DNA of 10,052 nt. Source: Clostridia bacterium (lineage in GTDB: Bacteria > Bacillota > Clostridia > Oscillospirales > RGIG577). The notes beneath the pieces were generated by a model. The model was not told the DNA's origin. It made no database searches and saw only the letters and a list, made by a program, of their open reading frames with translations. Position numbers and translations under genes: made by a program. The stretch lies in the NCBI GenBank assembly GCA_017419325.1, contig JAFOLN010000193.1, positions 1-10,052 on the forward strand, in the 5' to 3' direction. Numbering within the stretch: the first letter of the stretch is position 1; each line of letters begins with the position of its first letter. Below are positions 1-7,024 of this stretch, one piece after another.

Positions 1-962
1 ACCTCCCCGTCCGACATGTGAAACATAAACGAGCCCTCCTCAATGCCCGCCGAAAGCTCTGCCTGTGTATACTCCGCGTTCACCGAATACTCGCCGTCGT
101 ATACCCTGTTGTCCGAGGATCTGTTTACCCCGCTTCCCGCCGAAAGTCCCGTCACCCACGGCACGAGCGCCCAGGCCTCGCCGTCCTTTACCGTATTCTT
201 TACGCTCACAACGCCCTCGCAGTCGCAAAGCAGATCATGAACGACGCACTGAAACTTCTTTCCCGCCTCGTCGCGCATGCGCCTTGTAAAGCCCGCGAAA
301 AGCTCCTTCACCGTCCGGCTGTCAGACGTACATCCCATTACGTTGAAGCTTACGGACTCTGCCGCGTCAAGATAACGCCCATATGCCGCGTCCGTCACGG
401 CTCCGTTTGTGCCGCCCGTAAGGGGCGTCTGCGCCGTTTCCAAAAGACTCGCCCCCGCCTTCCATTCAACGAAGCCGTTGTCACGAAGCTCCGACGCGGA
501 CGCTGCCGCCTCCTGCGTATCAACGAGGGTCGAACCGAGATACGTGCTCACATCGTAAAGCGCGCCCCCGCCTTCGGCCGCCTCGCTTTCCTTTATCACA
601 ATGCGAAGCAGGTTCCCCGCCTCGCCGGGATATTTCGCCCTCGCAAACGCGTTCTCGGCCTTCGCGCCGCCCTCGTTTAAGCGGAAAAAATGCACCGTTT
701 TCGCGTTTCTGAACACCTCGCGCACCGCTCTTAGCTTCTCATCCGTATAGGGACAGCCGAAAACCTTAAGGCTGTCGCGGTAAAAATCGGACGCCTCCAG
801 CGTAAACATAACGCCCTCACCGCCCCAGTCAAGCGAAAGAGGCAGCGTCGCAATGCCTCTGTCGGAAAGACCGGCGCTCGCGTTTGCCGCCGAAACGAAA
901 TTTATATACGCTCCGGGCAGCGTCTTGTTCTCCGAAAGAAAAACGCCTCCGCCCAATGCCAT
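1..962 (-). CDS. Phage contractile tail sheath protein (partial, C-terminus beyond window)
   Basis: This is the structural protein that polymerises around the tail tube of a contractile (myovirus or PBSX-like) tail and shortens on injection. The frame is open from the ATG at 962-960 to the left edge, giving 320 visible residues and no stop. The N-terminus (MALGGGVFLSENKTLPGAYI) and the following stretch with SDRGIATLPLSLDWGGEG match the start I know from XkdK-type sheath proteins, which open with a glycine-rich segment, a PG-Y-I-N-F block and a DRG-LPL-WG block. A purine-rich AAAGGGGA ribosome binding site lies about ten bases upstream. The gene follows the tail terminator gene by 26 bases, the expected place in PBSX-like gene order. 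Family sheaths are usually 350 to 480 residues, so roughly a quarter may be missing. A contractile tail is inferred from this gene alone, since tube and baseplate genes are outside the window. Confidence 0.88.
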   Translation of the reverse strand, partial: MALGGGVFLSENKTLPGAYINFVSAANASAGLSDRGIATLPLSLDWGGEGVMFTLEASDFYRDSLKVFGCPYTDEKLRAVREVFRNAKTVHFFRLNEGGAKAENAFARAKYPGEAGNLLRIVIKESEAAEGGGALYDVSTYLGSTLVDTQEAAASASELRDNGFVEWKAGASLLETAQTPLTGGTNGAVTDAAYGRYLDAAESVSFNVMGCTSDSRTVKELFAGFTRRMRDEAGKKFQCVVHDLLCDCEGVVSVKNTVKDGEAWALVPWVTGLSAGSGVNRSSDNRVYDGEYSVNAEYTQAELSAGIEEGSFMFHMSDGE

Positions 963-988
963 ATTCCATCTTCCCCTTTCATAAAAAT

Positions 989-1432
989 CTAAGCCCGCCC
1001 GTCAAACGAAAGGCGGACGCGGCTCTCCATCTTCTCCATAAGCTCCCCGTCATCTTCGCCCGGGAACGCAAAGCAGGCGTAGGACACGAAAAAGTGTAAA
1101 ATCCCGTCCTCCACCTTAAAGCTCATGTCCGTGCCCCAAAGCTCGTCGCCCGTTTTGAGCCTTATGCGCCCAAGCGCCGAAAAGAGCGCGTCGGCCGTCT
1201 CATAACACTCCTCGCGCCCGAAGGCGGGAAACGAGCGCACCTCAAAATCGGCGCGAAGCCTCACGCGCCGCCCCAGGGCGGGCTTTCTCTCCCCCGAAAC
1301 GAGGGTAACGATAAAAGCAGGGGCCAAAAACCCCTGCTCCACCGCGTCCGACGCTATAAGCCTGTCGGGATACGCCTCCCTCAGGCAAAGCGTTATCCCG
1401 TCAAGAATAATATTCGTACTTACCTCGGCCAA
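989..1432 (-). CDS. Phage tail terminator-like protein (DUF6838/XkdJ-type), TTG start
   Basis: This 147-residue protein probably caps the tail tube and joins tail to head connector. It sits between the head closure gene and the sheath, where PBSX-like phages carry a tail terminator of the DUF6838 type. The beginning (STNIILDGITLCLREAYP), a central RVRLRADFEVRSFP strand region, and a late DMSFKVEDGILHFFVSY strand match the alternating helix and strand plan I associate with that family. The first usable start is a TTG at 1432-1430. A GGGAGG ribosome binding site lies seven bases upstream, and no in-frame ATG or GTG precedes the conserved N-terminus, so the TTG is well supported. The upstream gene ends 21 bases away, which indicates the same operon. 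The family assignment comes from recalled sequence character and context, so it is good but not certain. Confidence 0.72.
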   Translation of the reverse strand: MAEVSTNIILDGITLCLREAYPDRLIASDAVEQGFLAPAFIVTLVSGERKPALGRRVRLRADFEVRSFPAFGREECYETADALFSALGRIRLKTGDELWGTDMSFKVEDGILHFFVSYACFAFPGEDDGELMEKMESRVRLSFDGRA

Positions 1433-1453
1433 AAAATGCCTCCCTTCGCCCGG

Positions 1454-1828
1454 CTAAGCCCTCTTCCTTTTAAGCTCAAGAACGGTCTCGCGGTGGCAGG
1501 AATATACCATGCTCTCCCCCGCCCGCTCATATTCGGCGGTTCGCCCGTTCTGCGTGACCGTGACCCTCGCCCCCGGCGGGATGTTAACGTCCCTGTCGGT
1601 AAAAAGCTTAACCGTCTGCGTAACCAAAGCTGTCTCGTTGTCCTCGCGTGTGCCCGACACGGTATGAGACGAGGTTCTCCGCGAAAGCCTGCACGGGATG
1701 TTCTCATAAAGCGCCGTCTCGCGCCGCACGTTTCGTCCGTTCTCCCCGGCCTCGCCGTACTGTGAGGCATAAACGGTGCACACGCCGCTCCAGAGGCTCC
1801 TTACCGCCGCCCCGTATCCCTTTACCAT
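1454..1828 (-). CDS. Phage head closure / minor capsid-type connector protein
   Basis: This 124-residue protein is probably the head closure or stopper protein that seals the connector after DNA packaging. The second half has a pattern I recognise from clostridial phage proteins at this position: TQTVKLFTDRDVNIPPGARV, then a TVTQNGRTAEYERAG beta hairpin and a VYSCHRETVLEL end. I start it at the ATG at 1828-1826, not at a longer upstream in-frame option near 2047, because AGGAGG lies six bases before it. The longer version would also run through the whole connector gene in another frame. The start codon overlaps the end of the connector gene by seven bases, so translation is probably coupled. 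In several related phages an HK97 gp10-like gene follows this one. Here the next gene is already the tail terminator. Confidence 0.7.
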   Translation of the reverse strand: MVKGYGAAVRSLWSGVCTVYASQYGEAGENGRNVRRETALYENIPCRLSRRTSSHTVSGTREDNETALVTQTVKLFTDRDVNIPPGARVTVTQNGRTAEYERAGESMVYSCHRETVLELKRKRA

Positions 1829-2205
1829 GTCATCCTCCTGTACGCCGCGAACGCCGCCTCGCCCGGGCTTATAAGCCCGTCTATAACGCGCCGAAGCCGC
1901 GCCTCGCGGGAGCCTCCCTCCGGGAACACAACGGAAACGTCGCCCTCCGTTATGCTTCGAACGTCGGGCGAAAGGCCGAGAATATCCGTAAGCTCTCCCG
2001 AGGCCTCCTTCTCCCGAAGGAAAAGCCCCGCCGCCATGTCGGCCCACACAGAAAAAAGCCCCACCGGCACGCTTTCAAGGTTCGTCTCAAGGCAAATGCG
2101 GCCCGCGGCCCTTTCCAGGCTCATTTTAATCGCCTCCCGGTCCTCACCGCCCGCCGTAAAGCCAATCGCCTCAAGCCTCAGCTTCACGCGGTCATACATA
2201 TTCAC
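1822..2205 (-). CDS. Phage head-tail connector protein (gp6-like family)
   Basis: This protein of about 127 residues should form the ring that docks under the portal (gp6/gp15-like connector). It is largely helical: YDRVKLRLEAIGFTAGG opens the chain, a KMSLERAAGRICLETNLESV helix follows, then VWADMAAGLFLREKEASGEL and a VRSITEGDVSVVFPEGG hairpin. That layout (helices, an AGLFL motif, then an S-I-EGDVSV hairpin) is typical of connectors found after the capsid gene in clostridial phages. The start is not settled. A perfect AGGAGG at 2215-2220 precedes a TTG at 2208 (spacing 6), a GTG at 2205 (spacing 9) and an ATG at 2199 (spacing 15). I prefer the GTG. The stop overlaps the next gene's start, and the capsid gene ends 30 bases upstream. 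Confidence 0.72.
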   Translation of the reverse strand: MNMYDRVKLRLEAIGFTAGGEDREAIKMSLERAAGRICLETNLESVPVGLFSVWADMAAGLFLREKEASGELTDILGLSPDVRSITEGDVSVVFPEGGSREARLRRVIDGLISPGEAAFAAYRRMTW

Positions 2206-2238
2206 CAAAAAACGCCTCCTTTCATATGAGGGCGCGTC

Positions 2239-3054
2239 TTAATTTCCGCCGCCCCCGCCTTCCTCATCCGAGGACTCAAGCTTCATTCTTACCGCCTTCG
2301 TCGCGTCGGTCATGGCGGCTATGTAATACTTTCTGCTGTAAACCGTGTTAAGGCGCGTATTGCCGTCTCGCTCCTGCTCCACCTCGGTGCCCGTCTTGTT
2401 AAAAAGCGTCACCGCGTCCTTCGTGGCAACGATGACCGTGCCGGGAGCCGCGTCCTTCTTCGTATAAAGGTTAATGCCCGCAACGGTGCCCACATAGCCC
2501 GAGCGCGCGTAGTCCTCAACGTATCTTAACTGCTCTAAAAGCGCCTTTCTTATCTCGGCCATATCGGCGATGCTTACGAAGGCGAAAATGCGCTCCCCCT
2601 CAAGGTTCTCGATATTGAGCATTGCGGCCGCCTGCGCGAAGGCGCCGAAGTCGAAGGCGTCCACCGTAAGCTCCAGCGGCGCAAGGGAAAACTCCGTGAA
2701 GATATCGCCGTTCATCGTATTGAACATATCGGCCGCCGCGTGGCGAATGCCCGCGCTTACTATCATGGGGTCGTTCATCGCCTCCTCGTCGTAGAACTTA
2801 AAGCGGTTCTGGGCAAGCAGTATGGTATACTCCTTCTCCGAGAACTCCGCCGTGATGTCCTTCGTGTTGCCCTCGCCCATGGCAAGCTTCTCGGTGCCGT
2901 CCGTCGCGCTGTACGTATGGATTATGCGCGTCATTCCGGCGTTGCCGGAAAGAGAGTTGTCCACCGTCACGAATCTCGCAAGGTCGAGATGCGAATTGAA
3001 CTGATCCTCTATCTCGTTCGAGAGATAAAAGTTGTCATAAGGTATGTTTGCCAT
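2239..3054 (-). CDS. Phage major capsid protein
   Basis: This 271-residue protein is the main shell subunit and is expected to have an HK97-like fold. Its order of blocks matches a capsid family common in clostridial phages: a TVDNSLSGNAGMTRIIHTYS segment near residues 30-50, AMGEGNTKDITAEFSEKEYT near 58-77, a FKFYDEEAMNDPMIV block near 85-99, KALLEQLRYVEDYARSGYVG near 170-190, and a closing EVEQERDGNTRLNTVYSRKY block near 223-242. It starts at the ATG at 3054-3052, which shares its first base with the scaffold stop (TAATG), with GGAGG upstream, so the two genes should be translationally coupled. No maturation protease gene is present, which fits a system that uses a separate removable scaffold. 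The C-terminus ends in an acidic patch followed by five glycines and an asparagine, an unusual tail. Confidence 0.9.
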   Translation of the reverse strand: MANIPYDNFYLSNEIEDQFNSHLDLARFVTVDNSLSGNAGMTRIIHTYSATDGTEKLAMGEGNTKDITAEFSEKEYTILLAQNRFKFYDEEAMNDPMIVSAGIRHAAADMFNTMNGDIFTEFSLAPLELTVDAFDFGAFAQAAAMLNIENLEGERIFAFVSIADMAEIRKALLEQLRYVEDYARSGYVGTVAGINLYTKKDAAPGTVIVATKDAVTLFNKTGTEVEQERDGNTRLNTVYSRKYYIAAMTDATKAVRMKLESSDEEGGGGGN

Positions 3055-3548
3055 TAAATATCCCCTCCGTATAATTCTTTATATCGTCCCGGATTTTCCA
3101 CCGAAAACCTGTGTCGTTCATCGGGCGTCATCTTCCTTAAAAGCTCAAGGGTAACGCCGTCCGTCTCCTCCCCGCCCTCAAAGGGCACAAAGCCTCTGGG
3201 CGTCTCATCCGCGCCGAATAAAAACGCGGTATCGCCCGTTTGTTTAAGACGCGAAATCTCCTCCAGAAGCCCCTCAACGCGCCCGTCTCCCGTAAGGCGC
3301 GCGTCCTTTAAGAAGCCTTCAATCACGGCGCGCGCCGCCGTGAGATTTTTCGCCCCCGCGTCCTTTAGGGCCATATCCGCGGCATGGCTCACCTTAAGAC
3401 CCGTAATTTCCGCCTCATGCGCCCTCTTTGCCTCCACGGCCTCGCGCTCAAGCAGAGCCACGCGCTCACGCAGGACCGAAAGCTCGCTCTTTTCGTCAGA
3501 TTGCGCCTCTTTTCTTTCCTCCCCCGAAGAAACATTCGCTTCACTCAT
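3054..3548 (-). CDS. Phage scaffolding protein (GP20-like)
   Basis: This 164-residue protein probably guides capsid assembly and is then released or degraded. The first 35 residues are charged. A strong predicted coiled coil follows (about residues 19-65, with heptad-like SVLRERVALLEREAVEAKRA), then a helical segment with AKNLTAARAVIEGFLKDARL, and a C-terminal region with MTPDERHRFSVENPGRYKEL. The NLTAARA motif and the PGRYKEL end are features I associate with the minor structural protein GP20 scaffold family. I use the ATG at 3548-3546 because AAGGAGG lies seven bases before it. An upstream in-frame start at 3593 would place that ribosome binding site inside the coding sequence. The gene sits between portal and capsid as expected, with 52 bases after the portal gene and a one-base overlap with the capsid start. 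Confidence 0.85.
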   Translation of the reverse strand: MSEANVSSGEERKEAQSDEKSELSVLRERVALLEREAVEAKRAHEAEITGLKVSHAADMALKDAGAKNLTAARAVIEGFLKDARLTGDGRVEGLLEEISRLKQTGDTAFLFGADETPRGFVPFEGGEETDGVTLELLRKMTPDERHRFSVENPGRYKELYGGDI

Positions 3549-3600
3549 AAAAATACCTCCTTTATTTAAGGACAACCGTCCCGAATATCCCAAAAAATCC

Positions 3601-4992
3601 TCAGCGGGAGCCCCGCATCAGCTTTAACTCCCGCGCCGGATCCTCAACCCACGGGTGCATGGCCGTTATCGTCTCATCGGAGATAATCCCCTTCGACTTC
3701 ACGCAGTTCTCAACGGCCTCGCTCTCGTTTATGAGCATATCGCGGTCGAATATTACCCTTATATCCTCCCCCGAAAAGCTGCCCCTCCCCGTAAGCTCAA
3801 GATACGCCGTCACAAAGCCCACGATCTCGAACATGGCGGCGCGAAGCTCCGTCTCCATGGCGTTCGCGTCAAGATCCATATCGGAATACATCGACTGTAT
3901 GTTCATCTGATTGGGCGACTGACCAAGCCTGTCGTCCCTCGCGTCGCAGCTTTTCACGTTCTCCGTAAGCGCCCGCTTTAAAAGCTTAAGGGACGTGTCG
4001 TAATTGTCCGCGTTCACCTCCACCTTAAGGCTCTCAACGCCGCCGTCATGCCCCTCCACGGTGCGCACCTTCACCGCGCCGTATGTCATAAGGTTTCGTC
4101 TGAACTCCCCAAGGTCCTGCCCGTCGTAATTCTTTAAAACAAGCACCGTATTGTGAACGTCCTGCTGCATATTGTTAAGAAGGTCGCTTTCCAGCAAGTT
4201 TATGGCGTCCTGAAGCGTCCTCGCCCGTCGTATGAGGGGTATCTCTCGGGCGTTGCACCTTATGGGCACAAGCGGCAGCCGCTCCCAGTTAAGCTCCCGG
4301 CCGCCCGCACTCACATAGCTCTGCCTTGCCCCCTCGGGATAAAGCGTGCCCTCCGAAAAAACGCATGTACGAACGCCGTCGGGGGTAAAAATATCGGCCT
4401 TCTTTATCCGCCGCTTCTCCCCCGCGAAATACTGCTCCGTAAAGTAAAGCCTCACCGCCGCGTCAAGCGTCTTATGCGCCTCGTCCCGCCACAGCGGCAT
4501 TATCTCCGCCCCGGAAAAAAGGCGGAACCGAAGCCGCCCCTCCCCGTCGATAAAGGGAAAGAGCCACGCGATGCCGCAGTTCAAAGAAAGAAGCGCCGCC
4601 TCCCTAAGAGTGCGCATAAAGTCCGCGTCCAGCGTCTCGCTCAAAGCCTTTGAAAAGCGGTCGCTTTCGCTTTTTACGGTCACGGGCTTTCCGAGAAGAT
4701 AATTCGTCTTTATGTCCGCGTGTCTTGCGTACTGATTGTCAACAATGCGCGTATTCGGCAGGTTTTCCGCACAAATGCTCTCCCCGCCCGCGCCTATGGC
4801 GGTGCGCCTTCTTCTTAAAATATCGTGATCCCCGGCGTAATAGCGCATCCCGTCGAGCATCTCGCCCCGCTTCTTTGAAAACTCCCACGCCGTAAGCTCC
4901 CGCGCGTATATCTCATAAACGGAAAGCGGCGCCCCCTTCTTAATCATGCGCGACGCGGTCTCATCCTCCCTCGGTCTTTTAAATAACGGCAA
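3601..4992 (-). CDS. Phage portal protein (SPP1 gp6-like), TTG start
   Basis: This 463-residue protein forms the dodecameric ring at one capsid vertex through which DNA is packed and ejected. Features typical of the SPP1 gp6-like portal family include an RYYAGDHDILRRRR segment near residue 50, NTRIVDNQYARHADIKTNYL near 80-99 followed by GKPVTV, a central LESDLLNNMQQDVHNTVLVL region, a QSPNQMNIQSMYSDMDLDAN stretch, and a late DIRVIFDRDMLINESEAVEN helix and strand pair. The start is a TTG at 4992-4990 preceded by AAGGAG at eight bases. The nearby ATG in the ribosome binding site is in another frame. The large terminase gene ends 12 bases upstream, as is normal for the packaging block. No minor head (SPP1 gp7 or Mu F-like) gene follows, which is unusual for SPP1-type portals. 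Confidence 0.9.
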   Translation of the reverse strand: MPLFKRPREDETASRMIKKGAPLSVYEIYARELTAWEFSKKRGEMLDGMRYYAGDHDILRRRRTAIGAGGESICAENLPNTRIVDNQYARHADIKTNYLLGKPVTVKSESDRFSKALSETLDADFMRTLREAALLSLNCGIAWLFPFIDGEGRLRFRLFSGAEIMPLWRDEAHKTLDAAVRLYFTEQYFAGEKRRIKKADIFTPDGVRTCVFSEGTLYPEGARQSYVSAGGRELNWERLPLVPIRCNAREIPLIRRARTLQDAINLLESDLLNNMQQDVHNTVLVLKNYDGQDLGEFRRNLMTYGAVKVRTVEGHDGGVESLKVEVNADNYDTSLKLLKRALTENVKSCDARDDRLGQSPNQMNIQSMYSDMDLDANAMETELRAAMFEIVGFVTAYLELTGRGSFSGEDIRVIFDRDMLINESEAVENCVKSKGIISDETITAMHPWVEDPARELKLMRGSR

Positions 4993-5004
4993 ATCCTCAT
5001 CTCC

Positions 5005-6228
5005 TTAAAAACTGAATCTCTGCGGCGAAAACGCCGAGCGCACAAAATACCTCACATCGTCCATGGCGTGGTCGTCGGCCTTTAAAGGCGCGTCCTCCGG
5101 GCTTTTCTCGTCCCATCTGTAAAGGGCGAACTCGCGTATGCAGTCGCGGCACGACTCCGATATAAGGATATCCCCCGCCGACAAATGCACCGCCACGTCC
5201 CTTATGCCGTCAAGCACGCGGTTGGAGGCATGCTCCGCCCGAAAACGCCCGTGCCGCCTTATCACCTCGATGAACGACGCGGCGGACGGGTCAACTATCA
5301 CCTTTTCAACATAAAGGTCTCCCGCCAGCGCCTCCAGCGCCGCGTAATGCTCCTCGTCCGTGCGCTGACGCTTCTTTTTCCGCCCGTCGTAGTAGTATTC
5401 CCGCATGCGGTACCACACCCCGTCATAAAGCCCCCAGAGCCCCGCCGAGGTGGGGTTCATGGTGCCGTAGTCGCAGGATATCACATACCTTTCGTAAGGG
5501 CGCGGCACATCCTTCACCACATGGCGCGATTTGTCGAACATGGTGTAAACAACGCCCTCCGTCGCCGCCCACAACCCCCGAACATACCTGTCGTAGAAGA
5601 CGCCGGAATACATGGCCTCGTATCTTTTTTTGATCTTCTCCGACAGCGCCGGATTGTCGTCCATCGTAAAATGGAGATAAACCATGTTCTTTTCCTCGCT
5701 CTTTTCAATCCATTCCCTGTAGAACCAGTGCTGCGGCCCCTCGGGGTTGCAGTTGAACCAGAACTTCGACCCGGCCACGGAGCAGCGCGCCATCGCCTGC
5801 TCCACAAACGAGCGTGGCATAAGCGCCGCCTCGTCAAAAAGCACCCCCGAAAGCGTCATGCCTTGTATGAGCGCGTAGCTCGACTCGTCGCGCCCGCCGA
5901 AAAGATAATACGTGTTCCTTCTTTCCCCGACGCTTATTATTATCTTGTTCTCGCTCCGCTTCTCCGTCACCTTAAAGATGCCCTCAAGCCACATCGGCAG
6001 ATACGACGCCACGTTGCGCCGCAGGGATTCTATGGTCTTTCCGCACATGGCGAACCGCTCCCCGTTAAACGAGGCCATGCTCCACATGACGAACCCCGCC
6101 GCCATGGAAACCGTCTTCCCCGAGCGTATGGAGCCGTCGCAGATTATCCCGTCGCGGTCACGAAACCTTTTCGTCTTCCACCACAGCACCGTCATCCTCT
6201 GCCGCTTTGAAAAGCTCCGGTAGATCAT
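5005..6228 (-). CDS. Phage terminase large subunit (packaging ATPase and nuclease)
   Basis: This 407-residue motor protein cuts the concatemer and pumps DNA through the portal using ATP. The ATPase domain shows a Walker A motif GSIRSGKT (residues 32-39), a Walker B motif VLFDEA (129-134) and a coupling motif FWFNCNPEGP (156-165). The RNase H-like nuclease domain shows the expected acidic residues: D253 in VISCDYG, D313 in VIVDPSAAS, and the DDHAMDD cluster near 385-391. All are intact, so the enzyme looks functional. I take the ATG at 6228-6226, six bases from AGGAGG, over a TTG one codon earlier. The first 71 bases overlap the end of the small terminase gene. This is the PBSX XtmB/SPP1 gp2 class (Terminase_3 type), often linked to headful packaging. 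Confidence 0.94.
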   Translation of the reverse strand: MIYRSFSKRQRMTVLWWKTKRFRDRDGIICDGSIRSGKTVSMAAGFVMWSMASFNGERFAMCGKTIESLRRNVASYLPMWLEGIFKVTEKRSENKIIISVGERRNTYYLFGGRDESSYALIQGMTLSGVLFDEAALMPRSFVEQAMARCSVAGSKFWFNCNPEGPQHWFYREWIEKSEEKNMVYLHFTMDDNPALSEKIKKRYEAMYSGVFYDRYVRGLWAATEGVVYTMFDKSRHVVKDVPRPYERYVISCDYGTMNPTSAGLWGLYDGVWYRMREYYYDGRKKKRQRTDEEHYAALEALAGDLYVEKVIVDPSAASFIEVIRRHGRFRAEHASNRVLDGIRDVAVHLSAGDILISESCRDCIREFALYRWDEKSPEDAPLKADDHAMDDVRYFVRSAFSPQRFSF

Positions 6229-6634
6229 CAAATCCCTCCTGCCCGCAGCCGTTTATGGCGGCGAAAAAATTGTTCTCCCTGTCGCCCGCTCCCGCACCAA
6301 GCTCGCTCCATGTGTCCGTCACCGCGTTGAGCATGGACGTAAGCTGCGAAAGCGTCGCCTCGGCAAGCTTCTCCTCGTCGTTGAGAATTTTCAGCGTCTT
6401 GTCGATAATGGAGCACACAAGCTCCGTCTTATCCTTCATGAAAGACGTTATGTCAACCTGCCTCCCGCCTGTTTTCAGCGTCCCGCCTTCACCGTCCTTC
6501 CCGGACTGAAGCGCGTATTTTCTTACGGTGCTCTCCGAAACGCCGTTAAGCTGCGCCGCCTGCGAAAAGCTCCCCGAAGCCCGCCAGTCGCTTAAAATCT
6601 TTTCCTTCCTCTCGCGCGATATCTTAAAAGCCAT
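6158..6634 (-). CDS. Phage terminase small subunit
   Basis: This 158-residue protein is the DNA-recognition partner of the large terminase. Residues 8-43 (from RERKEKILSDW through SESTVRKYAL) form a helix-turn-helix with the SFSQAAQLNGVSESTVRKYA pattern usual for phage small terminases. The middle (about 70-115) is helical and should mediate oligomer formation, and the acidic C-terminus probably contacts the large subunit. The start is the ATG at 6634-6632 with GGGAGG two to three bases away, or effectively the longer AAGGGAGG. The last 71 bases overlap the large terminase gene. An intrinsic terminator ends only 11 bases upstream of the start codon, so expression depends on readthrough, antitermination or an overlapping late promoter that I could not locate. 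Confidence 0.85.
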   Translation of the reverse strand: MAFKISRERKEKILSDWRASGSFSQAAQLNGVSESTVRKYALQSGKDGEGGTLKTGGRQVDITSFMKDKTELVCSIIDKTLKILNDEEKLAEATLSQLTSMLNAVTDTWSELGAGAGDRENNFFAAINGCGQEGFDDLPELFKAAEDDGAVVEDEKVS

Positions 6635-6645
6635 CGCCTCCCTTC

Positions 6646-6683
6646 AAAAAAAAGAAGCCCGTGCTTTTTATAAAAGCACAGAC
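6646..6683 (-). terminator. Intrinsic terminator directly before the small terminase gene
   Basis: On the minus strand a 12-bp stem (arms at 6683-6672 and 6668-6657, three-base ATA loop, two or three G-U pairs) is followed at once by a U-rich run of 11 bases with one C (6656-6646). This is a canonical Rho-independent terminator for leftward transcription. It ends 11 bases before the ATG of the small terminase gene. The U-run, together with flanking CTTC and GAAG, could also pair across the ribosome binding site. It probably ends transcripts from the early genes or from the structured stretch upstream, and may act as an attenuator for the late operon. Confidence 0.75.
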
Positions 6684-6780
6684 GAAAATGCAAATTTTAT
6701 TAAGCCCCGCTCCCCCGCGAAGCCGCGCCGACCTCCTCCAAAGGCATGGCGTTTGGTAAAAAAAGCCTTCCCCTCTGGAA

Positions 6781-6819
6781 CCACCCCAAAGAATTCGCTT
6801 CGCGTATTTTTTGGGGTGG
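6781..6819. repeat. Near-perfect 18-bp hairpin
   Basis: A 39-base inverted repeat with arms CCACCCCAAA/TTTGGGGTGG, continued inward by GAAT/ATTT (one G-T pair), one T-T mismatch and CGC/GCG around a three-base loop. No U-run follows on either strand, so it is not a normal terminator. It lies in the gene-poor stretch before the terminase genes. It could be a structural element of an RNA, a regulatory site, or a palindrome of a mobile repeat. Confidence 0.7.
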
Positions 6820-6864
6820 TCTTGGTTTCCAAAAGTACCGCCCGCCGCGCAGGCGACCGAAGTC

Positions 6865-6884
6865 TTTAGAACCGTGGTTCTAAA
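6865..6884. repeat. 9-bp inverted repeat with two-base centre
   Basis: TTTAGAACC and GGTTCTAAA flank a central GT. With only two bases between the arms it looks more like a dimeric protein binding site than an RNA hairpin, and no U-run follows in either direction. It sits between the late regulator gene and the terminase genes, so it may be a site for a phage regulator. That role is inference only. Confidence 0.55.
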
Positions 6885-7000
6885 AAAGAAATGTTGTTAG
6901 AGCAGAACTTCCTGCTTTGCATATTTGCAATAAGCGGTTTTTGAGTCTTTGCCTCTTCGCGCCTGAAAAGGACGCTCCAAGTGCCCCCCATAGACAGGGC

Positions 7001-7024
7001 GCGGGAGCCGCGCACGGCTCCCGC
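7001..7024. repeat. Perfect 10-bp GC-rich hairpin
   Basis: GCGGGAGCCG and CGGCTCCCGC enclose a CGCA loop. On the plus strand a loosely T-rich tract (from 7025) follows, so it could weakly terminate rightward transcripts. On the minus strand no U-run follows. It starts about 75 bases after the end of the sigma-like regulator in the leftward direction. Confidence 0.6.

Noticed and set aside
18..680. Plus-strand open frame of 220 codons opposite the tail sheath
   Set aside because: Arginine- and alanine-rich, without a ribosome binding site, and antisense to a well supported sheath gene.
1829..2047. N-terminal extension of the head closure gene to 2047
   Set aside because: It would run out of frame through the connector gene; the ATG at 1828 has its own AGGAGG and the extension is glycine/arginine-rich.
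4153..4653. Plus-strand open frame of 166 codons opposite the portal
   Set aside because: Antisense to the portal gene, low-complexity basic and proline-rich translation.
5185..6210. Plus-strand open frame of 341 codons opposite the large terminase
   Set aside because: Its translation is rich in R, H, P and V with no recognisable domain, while the minus strand encodes a terminase with all motifs. It is a GC-driven antisense shadow.
6528..6869. Plus-strand open frame of 113 codons across the terminase start and hairpin region
   Set aside because: Half of it is antisense to the small terminase and the rest runs through a hairpin and a terminator; the translation is basic and low in complexity.
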